6,284 nucleotides of DNA from Cyanobacteria bacterium UBA11372 (GTDB lineage: Bacteria; Cyanobacteriota; Cyanobacteriia; Cyanobacteriales; Aerosakkonemataceae). The DNA lies in contig DNGG01000092.1 of the NCBI GenBank assembly GCA_003486675.1, positions 1 through 6,284 on the forward strand. Direction: 5' to 3'. The notes beneath the pieces are model-generated. The model did not search any database. It had not been told where the DNA came from and saw only the letters and a list, made by a program, of their open reading frames with translations. Position 1 is the stretch's first letter. Every line of letters starts with the position of its first letter. Shown piece after piece: positions 1 to 5,795 of this stretch. A program made the translations under genes and the position numbers.

Positions 1-1377
1 TAATTTAAATAAATCTTCATCGGTTTCTCCGAGTATCGATGTCACGAGACGATGGCGCAAGCGGAACTTTGTTTTTTCTTCAGCAATTGCTTTTAAAGCT
101 AATTCTCCTAACGCTTGATTTAATTGCTGTCGCTGCCTCGAACTGGTGGGAAATCGATCTTGCTTCCATTCATAAAGGGCTTCGATAAAATGGCGATAAA
201 GTGCGGCTTTGGTATTGGGCAATCCATCGGGTGCCAGCGTCCAAGTGCGACATAAAAGAGCTAAGCGGAGGGGATTTTTTACCGCATCTTTGATGCGATC
301 GCGTCCGGGTTGATCTAATTCTAGTCGCAAGCGTTGCCCTACTTCTAAATTATCCTTAAACCAGCGGCGGATAAACTGTCCCACCCCATCCGGATTCCCA
401 TAGCTAAAATCTAAATTGCGATAAGTTTCAAAAGTTTCCAGGGCATTTTTTCCCCCATCCCAAACATTGAGGCGACAAGTCAGCACTACCCTCGCATCTG
501 CTATCCATCCGGTGAGTTGATTGGCGATTGTTTGTAAAGGCAATCCAGTTGTTGCACCCATTGCCATTTCATCGACGGCATCTAATAACAGCCAGACTTT
601 TCCACTATTAAATAACTCGCCTAGCGCTTCTTCCATTGCTGGGGTAACTCGCACTTTTCGGGTAGCGGATCTTAGCCAGGTGCTGAGTAAATATTCTTCG
701 ATACTTTTACCTTGTAAATCTGCCAAGGAAATCCAGATTGGCACATCGGAAGTATTTTCGAGAATCCAAGCGGCGATTTTTTGTAACAGGGTAGTTTTTC
801 CCGATCCAGGTTCTCCGATAATCGCAATTCTTTGGCTTTTTCCAGATTTGAGAACTTGCTCAAAAAACTGCTCTTGCCGATCGAAGGTTTGGGTAATTTC
901 ATCAGCAGGATCTGAATCGTAAATCTTTGAACCTTGCTGCGGGGAAATATCGCCGATGCGTCGCTGTCTCTGTTTCCGCTCTACTAATCCTAAAGGTACG
1001 TAAATATCATCGAGTTCAAAAGTTAATCCATCGCCAGCGGTGAGGGGATTTGTTGTTAAGCGTCCTCGATCTTGTGCTAACAACATTGCTTTGCTTGCTT
1101 GTTTCCAGTCGAAATTGAGATTAGTTTCTGTCGGCGGCGTAGTTTCTGGGGGTGTGGTGTCGGTGTAAGCGATCGCTTGCCAATCCAATCCCAATCTTTC
1201 GCTAATTTCGACAAAATTTACATAATCTACTGGCTTCCCGGTAAAAAAGCTAGTTATAGTAGAGCGAGAGAGTCCTAGCGCCACAGCCAAAGCATTCTGA
1301 CTGGGAAAACCGTGACACCTCAAAGCGTGTTTAACTCTAGCGATGCATTCCGAGGCAACTCTAATCGACCGTGCCAT
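1..1377 (-). CDS. HTH-NACHT NTPase (bacterial NLR-like), 3' end outside the window
   Basis: The frame is open from the ATG at 1377 down to base 1, giving 459 codons with no stop, so the C-terminal part lies beyond the left edge. Residues about 26-48 form an XRE-like helix-turn-helix (SQNALAVALGLSRSTITSFF). A short Thr/Pro-rich linker follows (residues 72-88). The NACHT NTPase has Walker A GEPGSGKTT at 188-196 and Walker B VWLLLDAVDEM at 261-271, then a sensor-1-like VVLTCR. From Walker A to Walker B, 71 of 84 residues match the gene at 2137-5646, so the two are clear paralogues. The start is supported because both proteins begin at the same aligned Met and share the HTH; no Shine-Dalgarno sequence is visible. 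By family knowledge this is a STAND signalling ATPase, and bacterial NACHT proteins include anti-phage systems. What it senses cannot be told because the C-terminus is missing. Confidence 0.93.
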   Translation of the reverse strand, partial: MARSIRVASECIARVKHALRCHGFPSQNALAVALGLSRSTITSFFTGKPVDYVNFVEISERLGLDWQAIAYTDTTPPETTPPTETNLNFDWKQASKAMLLAQDRGRLTTNPLTAGDGLTFELDDIYVPLGLVERKQRQRRIGDISPQQGSKIYDSDPADEITQTFDRQEQFFEQVLKSGKSQRIAIIGEPGSGKTTLLQKIAAWILENTSDVPIWISLADLQGKSIEEYLLSTWLRSATRKVRVTPAMEEALGELFNSGKVWLLLDAVDEMAMGATTGLPLQTIANQLTGWIADARVVLTCRLNVWDGGKNALETFETYRNLDFSYGNPDGVGQFIRRWFKDNLEVGQRLRLELDQPGRDRIKDAVKNPLRLALLCRTWTLAPDGLPNTKAALYRHFIEALYEWKQDRFPTSSRQRQQLNQALGELALKAIAEEKTKFRLRHRLVTSILGETDEDLFKL

Positions 1378-1400
1378 AGCTGAACAAAGCGCAAATATCT

Positions 1401-1454
1401 AAGTCAAGCACAAGTCAAGCATTCTCAATCATAGCGTAATCGGGAACTCAAGCA
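1401..1454. promoter_or_regulatory. Phased direct-repeat operator upstream of NACHT gene 1
   Basis: Three copies of one 10-bp box lie on the plus strand: AAGTCAAGCA at 1401-1410 and 1412-1421, and the variant AACTCAAGCA at 1445-1454. The start-to-start distances are 11 and 33 bp, so all boxes are in an 11-bp phase. The minus strand, which is the gene's sense strand, reads TGCTTGACTT. The same arrangement precedes the paralogous gene at 5646. The first box ends 24 bp upstream of the ATG at 1377. A TATGAT hexamer on the minus strand (1428-1433) could be a -10 element, although no good -35 sits at the right distance. I infer an operator, possibly bound by the HTH domain of the NACHT proteins themselves. 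Confidence 0.7.
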
Positions 1455-1548
1455 GCCTCCTTGTTTGATGTAATTGTGGAAGCGATGCAGTTTATAAAGC
1501 AGCTTCCAATTGCTACTGAAGGTGGTTAATTAAACCGCTAAGGAGGCT
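1454..1548 (+). promoter_or_regulatory. Foldable leader that could hide the ribosome binding site of the small ORF
   Basis: AGCCTCCTT at 1454-1462 is a perfect 9-base complement of AAGGAGGCT at 1540-1548, which contains the Shine-Dalgarno sequence of the ORF starting at 1552. Between them is a hairpin with stem GGAAGC (1478-1483) pairing with GCTTCC (1502-1507), extended inside by TGC (1486-1488) pairing with GCA (1499-1501) around a 2-base bulge. If a transcript starts upstream of 1454, the long-range stem would block ribosome binding. A transcript starting downstream, for example from the TATAAA at 1493-1498, would lack this control. The pairing is seen directly; the regulatory role is inferred. 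Confidence 0.4.
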
Positions 1549-1551
1549 TCG

Positions 1552-1785
1552 ATGAATGCTCAATCCCTTGCATCCTTAACTACGATTATTTTAGCTACAA
1601 GTTCTTCGGTTGTAACGACCTCGACTTGCAACAATATTTTGCTCGAAAGCTTCCTCAACAATTATAACAAAATTGTCGGTTCTTATTCTGCGCCTAAACG
1701 AGGAACTCCAAGCGGTAGAGAAGGCGCAGGAAGTCGTTTTGCACCTTCTCCTGTGCATCGGGAAGAAAATGCTGCGATGGTGTAA
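1552..1785 (+). CDS. Small protein of unknown function with a Gly/Arg-rich motif
   Basis: This is a 77-codon ORF of unknown function. It is preceded by a very strong ribosome binding site, AAGGAGG at 1540-1546, five bases before the ATG, the best one in the window. Residues 6-25 are rich in Ser, Thr, Leu, Ile and Val, with a stretch that could be a weak export or membrane segment, and a single Cys follows at 26. Residues 48-62 read PKRGTPSGREGAGSR. From memory this resembles short Gly/Arg/Pro motifs in exported cyanobacterial proteins such as the DUF928 family, but I cannot confirm that here. The ORF diverges from NACHT gene 1 across the operator region and is followed by hairpins that could end transcription. 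It could be a real small gene or the 5' remnant of a longer one. The antisense ORF over the same bases is less convincing. Confidence 0.5.
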   Translation: MNAQSLASLTTIILATSSSVVTTSTCNNILLESFLNNYNKIVGSYSAPKRGTPSGREGAGSRFAPSPVHREENAAMV

Positions 1786-1825
1786 TCTTTCTTTGGCTTC
1801 AATTTGGTAGATTTTAATATTCTCA

Positions 1826-1957
1826 GGTTCAGAACCCGCCCGGAAATAAATTTCCGGGCTAACAGCCAAAGTCGGTTAAAACCGACTGATGAAAAATAGA
1901 TTTTTCAGTCCTCTTTGAGAGGACTTTTGCTATTAGCCAGCGATTTAAATCCCTGGC
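1826..1957. repeat. Multi-hairpin dispersed element (MITE-like or structured repeat)
   Basis: Four strong inverted repeats follow each other. GCCCGGAAAT (1838-1847) pairs perfectly with 1850-1859. AGTCGGTT (1870-1877) pairs with 1880-1887. AGTCCTCT (1907-1914) pairs with 1918-1925. A near-perfect 22-bp palindrome fills 1936-1957, with GCCAG at one end and CTGGC at the other. Only short spacers separate the first three stems. The arrangement matches, from memory, a dispersed intergenic repeat common in filamentous cyanobacteria. No ORF here looks real. The exact ends cannot be fixed without other copies; the element may run on to about 1980. Confidence 0.65.
1907..1928 (+). terminator. Possible intrinsic terminator for the small ORF
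   Basis: A perfect 8-bp stem (1907-1914 with 1918-1925) with a 3-base loop runs into TTTT on the plus strand, about 120 bp after the small ORF stop at 1785. The stem is only moderately GC-rich and the T-run is short. It is also one stem of the multi-hairpin element, so termination may be incidental. Confidence 0.3.
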
Positions 1958-2019
1958 GAGTTGTGGGGCAGATGGAAGGGGTGGATTAATCCTTTCGGTG
2001 TCCGAATAATTAGTATTAT

Positions 2020-2065
2020 TTAACCGCGAAGACGCGAAGAACACGAAGGAAGAACAAGGAAGAAG
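2020..2065. repeat. Degenerate purine-rich short repeat
   Basis: Variants of GCGAAGA/CGAAGGA recur at roughly 8-bp steps (GCGAAGAC, GCGAAGAA, CACGAAGG, then AAGAACAAGG). The block beginning AACCGCGAAGACGCGAAG is, from memory, a frequent dispersed intergenic sequence in cyanobacteria. It lies between the multi-hairpin element and the end of NACHT gene 2. Its function is unknown. Confidence 0.5.
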
Positions 2066-2107
2066 TAGATAATCTTCTACCGGGAAGGGCGTAAAGTTTA
2101 TTTTTGG

Positions 2108-2119
2108 ATGCGATCGCAT
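2108..2119. repeat. Palindromic HIP1 site just past the end of NACHT gene 2
   Basis: ATGCGATCGCAT is a perfect 12-bp palindrome around the HIP1 core GCGATCGC (2110-2117), 18 bp beyond the stop codon of the minus-strand gene. Nine other HIP1 cores lie in the window, mostly inside the NACHT genes. A role in ending transcription is possible but weakly supported. Confidence 0.6.
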
Positions 2120-2136
2120 TTAATTATCATCTCTGT

Positions 2137-5100
2137 TTAATTGTGCCAAGCTTGGTAAAAATCTGGGTAACTCATATTTTGAGCGCAATGCCAGATGACT
2201 TTGTAGCAAGCATCAAAGCGCTTAGAGTCATTTTCGGAAGTTTCATATGACAAGTAGCCTTTCAATGCTATAACAATTCTTGCTAAAAAATATTCTCCCA
2301 TGATTTTTTTCAAGTTTTCAGCGGTTCGCCTACAGATGAATTCATTTTTAGTTGATTCAAGGATTTGCATTAACACTGTAATTGCTGTTTCATTGTTAGA
2401 GTCAATTGCCCACAAACTATGTGCCGCCTGCATACAGATTTCTTCATCCTCAGTTGACTCAATAACTTGGGCTAATGCGGCGATCGCTGTTGGATTACCT
2501 GTACCAATTGCCCCTAAACTAAAAATCGCTTGCCAAAGGATACCTTGATCCTGTGTTGACTTAATCAACTGTAATAACGCCGCTATTGCTGTTTGACTAC
2601 CCTTGCCAATTGCCCCTAAACTAGCAACCGCTTGCCAACATATACTATCATCTTCATTTGACTCGATAAGTTGTACTAACGCTGCGATCGCCATTTCATT
2701 GCCCCTGGCAATTGCGCCTAAACTAGAAACCGCTTGCCTGCGAGTATACTTATCCTTAGCCGATTCAATGAGTTGCACTAACGCCGCAATAGCTGTTTGA
2801 CTGCCATCGCCAATTTTTTCTAAACTCACAACTGTTTCTTGGCGAGTGGACTCATTTTGAGTTGACTCAATCAGTTGCACTAATGTTGCGATCGCCGTTT
2901 CATTACCAACGTCAATTTGTCCCAAGCTTTCAGCCGCTTGCCTGCGAATGTCTTCTTTTTCAGTCCATTTAATAATTCGTAGTAATGCTGCAATTGCTGG
3001 TTTATTTTCACAGCTAAGTTTTTCTAAGCTTTCAGCTGCTAGCCTACGAGTATATTCATTTTTACTTAACTTAGTAATTTGCACTAATACCGTAATTGCT
3101 GGTTGATTGCCTGAGTCAATTTTCCCTAAACTATCAGCAGCTAGCCAACGGGTGTAATCGTTTTCTGTTGATTTTATAATTCGTAATAGCGCCGCGATCG
3201 CTGTTGTATTCTTCGCGCCAATTTCCCCTAAGCTCTCAATAGCTCGCCAACCAGTGTATTCATCTTTATTTGATTCGATAACTTGAACTAACGCCGCAAT
3301 AGCTGTTGAATTTACCCTGGCAATTTGCCCTAAATTTTCGGCAGCTAGCCTGCGGTTATATTCATTCTTACTTAATTTTATAACTTGGACTAATGCCGCA
3401 ATAGCTGTTGGATTTGCCGTACCAATTTCCCCTAAAGTGAGTACTGCTAACCTACTAAAGTACTCATCCATATTTACATTCAGGAGTTGCACTAACGCTG
3501 CGATCGCTCGGCTGCGATCTGTCTCTAGTAATGTAGCTCTAGCTCCCTCCTCAAGAGGTGAAAAAAAAGTCCACCACTCCTGTTGTTCTATATTGAAATA
3601 ACCAAAAGACCAATTGATTATATCTTTTACTATTTCATCAGCTTTAGTACAATCTCCAAACTCCGCAATTCCCACTGCGGCTAAAAAATTAGATCTATAT
3701 TCATAAAATCCCCTGTATAGATAACCATCAAAAAAGAATTCTTCACACCCGTCCTTAAACTCCAATAATGCCTTAATAAAATCTTCTTTATACTCTTTTG
3801 ACACATCCTCTCTTCCCAACCACAACAAAATCACCTCTTTCCACTGCGGTTCAAAAATGCGATAAGTGCCTTGTCTTGGATTGTCAGGGTTGTGATTTAG
3901 AAAATAATGCCAATCATTAATCGCCTTTGCCGCGAAATATTCTTGAAAGGTCGGATGATAGAAAGCATTAACCTTTTCACCACAGCTTTCTGCTTCTGCT
4001 GCGACTCCCACTTGATTTAGCCATCCTAACTGGAGTGCCAATTTAAACAGCTTGGCATCAGATTCGCCTAATATTTCACGCACCAGGCGATGCCTGAGAC
4101 GGAACTTAGTTTTTTCTTCAGCAATAGCCCTTTTCGCTAATTCTCCCAGCGCCTGATTTAATTCCTGTCGCTGCGTTGAACTTGTAGGAAATTGCTCTTG
4201 TTTCCACTCGTAAAGCGCTTCAACAAATTGCTGATAAAGTCCTGCTTTAGTATTGGGCAAGCCTCCTTTTCCCAACGCCCAAGTGCGACATAAAAGCGCC
4301 AATCGCAGGGGATTTTTAACTGTATCTTTGATTCGCTCTCTTCCAGCTTTATCTAACTCAGTCCGCAAGCGTTCCGCCAATGCTGGATTATTCTTAAACC
4401 AACAGCGGATAAATTGCCCTACCTGATCCGCGGTTTGAGCATCTCCATAACTAAAGTCTAAATTACGATAAGTCTCAAAATTTTCTAGGGCATTTTTAAG
4501 AGCATCCCAAACATTCAAACGACAAGTTAACACGATCCTGGCATCAGCAACCCAACCTGTCAGCTGCTTGGCAATTGCTTGTAGGGGCAATCCCCCTGTG
4601 GTTGCCCCTAGCGTCATCTCATCAACGCCATCCAACAGCAGCCACACTCGGGAGCTGTTGAACAATTCGCCTAGCGCTGACTCCATTTCTGGTGTGACGC
4701 GCACTTTTCGGGTAGCCGATCTTAGCCAGTTCGAGAGTAAATATTCTTCGATTGTTTTCCCCTGTAAATCTGCCAGGGAAATCCATATCGGTATATTAGA
4801 AGTATTATCGATAACCCAGGCGGCTATTTTTTGTAGCAGTGTGGTTTTCCCTGCACCGGGTTCGCCAATAATGGCGATTCTTTTGCTTTTTCCTGGACGT
4901 AAAACAAGATCAAAAAACTCGTTATTTTGAAATGTCTGCGTAATTTCATCAGAGGTTTCTGGCTCGTAAATTCTCGAACCTTCTTCTGGTGAAATATCGC
5001 CTAAAAGTCGCTCTCGCTGCTTGCGCTCCACCAGTCCGAGTGGTACGTAAATTTCATCGAGTTCAAAGGTTAATCCATCGCCAGCAGTGAGGGGATTTGT

Positions 5101-5646
5101 TGTTAGTCGTTGCTGGTTTTGAGCTTTGAGCATTTCCTGGCTGATTTGTCGCCAGTCGAAACCTAACCCCCCCTGCCCCCCTTCCCTGCGAGGGAAGGGG
5201 GGTGTAGGAGTAAGATTACACCCCTCTCCTTGCAGGAGAGGGGCAGGGGGAGAGGTCAGCCCAGGGGGATTACACCCCTCTCCTTGCAGGAGAGGGGCAG
5301 GGGGAGAGGTCAGCCCAGGGGGATTACACCCCTCTCCTGGCAGGAGAGGGGCAGGGGGAGAGGTCAGCCCAGGGGCATGACTCCCCTCGCCTTGCAGGAG
5401 AGGGGCAGGGGGAGAGGTTTCTTCTTCGATGTAGGCGATCGCTTGCCAATCCAATCCCAATCTCTCGCTAATCTCGACAAAATTCGTATAATCAATCGCT
5501 CTTCCATTAAAAAAGCTGGTAATCGTCGCGCGAGAAAGTCCTAATGTCTCTGCCAAAGCATTCTGACTGGGAAACCCGTGACGCCGAAGAGCTTGCTTAA
5601 TTTTGGGAATACATGCTGGTGCAACTCTGATTCCCCGACGAGGCAT
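2137..5646 (-). CDS. HTH-NACHT-HEAT repeat protein (bacterial NLR-like, putative defence)
   Basis: A complete 1169-residue STAND NTPase. Domains in order: XRE-like helix-turn-helix at about 27-49 (SQNALAETLGLSRATITSFF); a repeat-derived linker at 77-162; NACHT with Walker A GEPGAGKTT at 261-269, Walker B VWLLLDGVDEM at 334-344 and sensor-1-like LTCR at 373-376; a winged-helix-like segment ending in FYHPTFQEYF (562-571), a motif seen in many cyanobacterial STAND proteins; twelve HEAT-like repeats of 34 residues at 713-1119; and a 50-residue tail with WHCAQNMSYPDFYQAWH. By family knowledge NACHT proteins oligomerise when a sensor region detects a trigger, and bacterial members defend against phage. 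The HEAT array is the likely sensor and the HTH the likely DNA-binding part. No nuclease, protease or other toxic effector domain is seen. The start at 5646 agrees with the paralogue at 1377; no Shine-Dalgarno is visible. It stands alone, with a phased operator array upstream. Confidence 0.95.
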   Translation of the reverse strand: MPRRGIRVAPACIPKIKQALRRHGFPSQNALAETLGLSRATITSFFNGRAIDYTNFVEISERLGLDWQAIAYIEEETSPPAPLLQGEGSHAPGLTSPPAPLLPGEGCNPPGLTSPPAPLLQGEGCNPPGLTSPPAPLLQGEGCNLTPTPPFPRREGGQGGLGFDWRQISQEMLKAQNQQRLTTNPLTAGDGLTFELDEIYVPLGLVERKQRERLLGDISPEEGSRIYEPETSDEITQTFQNNEFFDLVLRPGKSKRIAIIGEPGAGKTTLLQKIAAWVIDNTSNIPIWISLADLQGKTIEEYLLSNWLRSATRKVRVTPEMESALGELFNSSRVWLLLDGVDEMTLGATTGGLPLQAIAKQLTGWVADARIVLTCRLNVWDALKNALENFETYRNLDFSYGDAQTADQVGQFIRCWFKNNPALAERLRTELDKAGRERIKDTVKNPLRLALLCRTWALGKGGLPNTKAGLYQQFVEALYEWKQEQFPTSSTQRQELNQALGELAKRAIAEEKTKFRLRHRLVREILGESDAKLFKLALQLGWLNQVGVAAEAESCGEKVNAFYHPTFQEYFAAKAINDWHYFLNHNPDNPRQGTYRIFEPQWKEVILLWLGREDVSKEYKEDFIKALLEFKDGCEEFFFDGYLYRGFYEYRSNFLAAVGIAEFGDCTKADEIVKDIINWSFGYFNIEQQEWWTFFSPLEEGARATLLETDRSRAIAALVQLLNVNMDEYFSRLAVLTLGEIGTANPTAIAALVQVIKLSKNEYNRRLAAENLGQIARVNSTAIAALVQVIESNKDEYTGWRAIESLGEIGAKNTTAIAALLRIIKSTENDYTRWLAADSLGKIDSGNQPAITVLVQITKLSKNEYTRRLAAESLEKLSCENKPAIAALLRIIKWTEKEDIRRQAAESLGQIDVGNETAIATLVQLIESTQNESTRQETVVSLEKIGDGSQTAIAALVQLIESAKDKYTRRQAVSSLGAIARGNEMAIAALVQLIESNEDDSICWQAVASLGAIGKGSQTAIAALLQLIKSTQDQGILWQAIFSLGAIGTGNPTAIAALAQVIESTEDEEICMQAAHSLWAIDSNNETAITVLMQILESTKNEFICRRTAENLKKIMGEYFLARIVIALKGYLSYETSENDSKRFDACYKVIWHCAQNMSYPDFYQAWHN
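2290..3510 (-). repeat. Twelve tandem 34-residue HEAT-like repeats (102-bp period)
   Basis: Residues 713-1119 of NACHT gene 2 form twelve units. The conserved first half reads TAIAALVQLIES or close to it, and the second half resembles YTRRQAAESLGAIGxGN. Every unit is 34 residues except the last, which is 33. Variation concentrates in the middle (residues about 12-20 of each unit) and at the end. The amphipathic two-helix pattern fits HEAT or PBS-lyase-type repeats, which build curved solenoids that bind proteins or nucleic acid. Several units carry a HIP1 octamer at the same place in the unit, over the conserved Ala-Ile-Ala codons. The array is inferred to be the sensor region. Confidence 0.88.
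5176..5202. repeat. Perfect 12-bp-stem palindrome inside the NACHT gene 2 linker
   Basis: CCCCCCTTCCCT (5176-5187) pairs perfectly with AGGGAAGGGGGG (5191-5202) across a 3-base loop. On the minus strand it encodes the linker residues TPTPPFPRREGGQGG. Its layout is like the neighbouring 54-bp repeats but its stem sequence differs, so it appears to be a related element with compensatory changes in both arms. It is absent from the paralogous gene. Confidence 0.8.
5215..5417. repeat. Four tandem 54-bp palindromic repeats translated as an 18-residue linker unit
   Basis: Units begin at 5215, 5269, 5323 and 5377, exactly 54 bp apart; the fourth is truncated at about 5417. Each contains CCCCTCTCC and GGAGAGGGG flanking a 5-base loop (5221-5243, 5275-5297, 5329-5351, and an imperfect 5383-5405). 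On the coding strand each unit gives TSPPAPLLQGEGCNPPGL. The period is divisible by three, so the reading frame is kept. The unit nearest the HTH (fourth) is most diverged, which suggests it is the oldest; the others are almost identical and probably arose by recent tandem duplication. The G/C-rich palindrome is typical of dispersed cyanobacterial repeats. Confidence 0.9.
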
Positions 5647-5671
5647 AGCTTTTTTTAGTAAAAATTCTCTT

Positions 5672-5699
5672 ATTTTATGTTGGCTCTCTTTGAGGTCAA
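5672..5699 (-). promoter_or_regulatory. Likely promoter of NACHT gene 2
   Basis: Reading on the minus strand, TTGACC (5699-5694) and TAAAAT (5677-5672) are separated by 16 bp, close to the sigma-70 consensus. Transcription would start around 5663-5665, giving a leader of roughly 18 bases before the ATG at 5646. The -35 hexamer lies wholly inside the gene-proximal operator box (5693-5702), so a protein on that box would block RNA polymerase. Confidence 0.6.
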
Positions 5700-5757
5700 G
5701 CGCAAGTCAAGCAAAAGTCAGGCAAATGCGATCGCAACTCCATCCGTAACTCAAGCA
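5693..5757. promoter_or_regulatory. Phased direct-repeat operator between NACHT gene 2 and the ComFB-family gene
   Basis: Four plus-strand boxes are present: AGGTCAAGCG (5693-5702), AAGTCAAGCA (5704-5713), AAGTCAGGCA (5715-5724) and AACTCAAGCA (5748-5757). Start-to-start distances are 11, 11 and 33 bp. The outermost box is identical to the outermost box upstream of gene 1, and the 33-bp gap is the same in both arrays. A HIP1 site (5728-5735) sits in the gap. Head-to-tail boxes on one face of the helix suggest cooperative binding of several protein subunits. The outermost box is 38 bp upstream of the first possible ComFB start, so the array could affect both divergent genes. Confidence 0.75.
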
Positions 5758-5795
5758 CCCATCGACGTTGATCTATATATAGAAGCAATTCGGAG

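Noticed and set aside
672..902. Minus-strand ORF of 76 codons inside gene 1
   Set aside because: It is another frame of the same strand as the NACHT gene, overlapping Walker A; the gene 1 frame matches the paralogue throughout.
521..922. Plus-strand ORF of 133 codons
   Set aside because: It lies opposite the conserved NACHT core of gene 1; a similar antisense ORF appears opposite the same core in gene 2 (4568-4930). Both are by-products of the conserved coding strand.
1591..1869. Minus-strand ORF of 92 codons opposite the small ORF
   Set aside because: It starts inside the palindromic stem at 1850-1859, has no ribosome binding site, and its sequence is antisense to the better supported 77-codon ORF.
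1859..2119. Minus-strand ORF of 86 codons
   Set aside because: It is composed of translated dispersed repeats (the hairpin element and the purine-rich block) and starts at the HIP1 palindrome; there is no ribosome binding site.
2300..2800. Plus-strand ORFs opposite the HEAT repeats
   Set aside because: They are periodic antisense readings of the 102-bp repeat and have no independent support.
5215..5417. CRISPR array
   Set aside because: The 54-bp units are continuous tandem repeats with no unique spacers and lie inside a coding frame.
5126..5544. Two overlapping plus-strand ORFs opposite the linker
   Set aside because: The 54-bp repeat has no stop codons in several frames and its length is divisible by three, so long ORFs arise on the other strand by chance.
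5693..5757. Replication iterons of a plasmid origin
   Set aside because: Direct repeats near an HTH protein can suggest this, but there is no Rep-family protein or AT-rich unwinding region, and the same array precedes a second NACHT gene.
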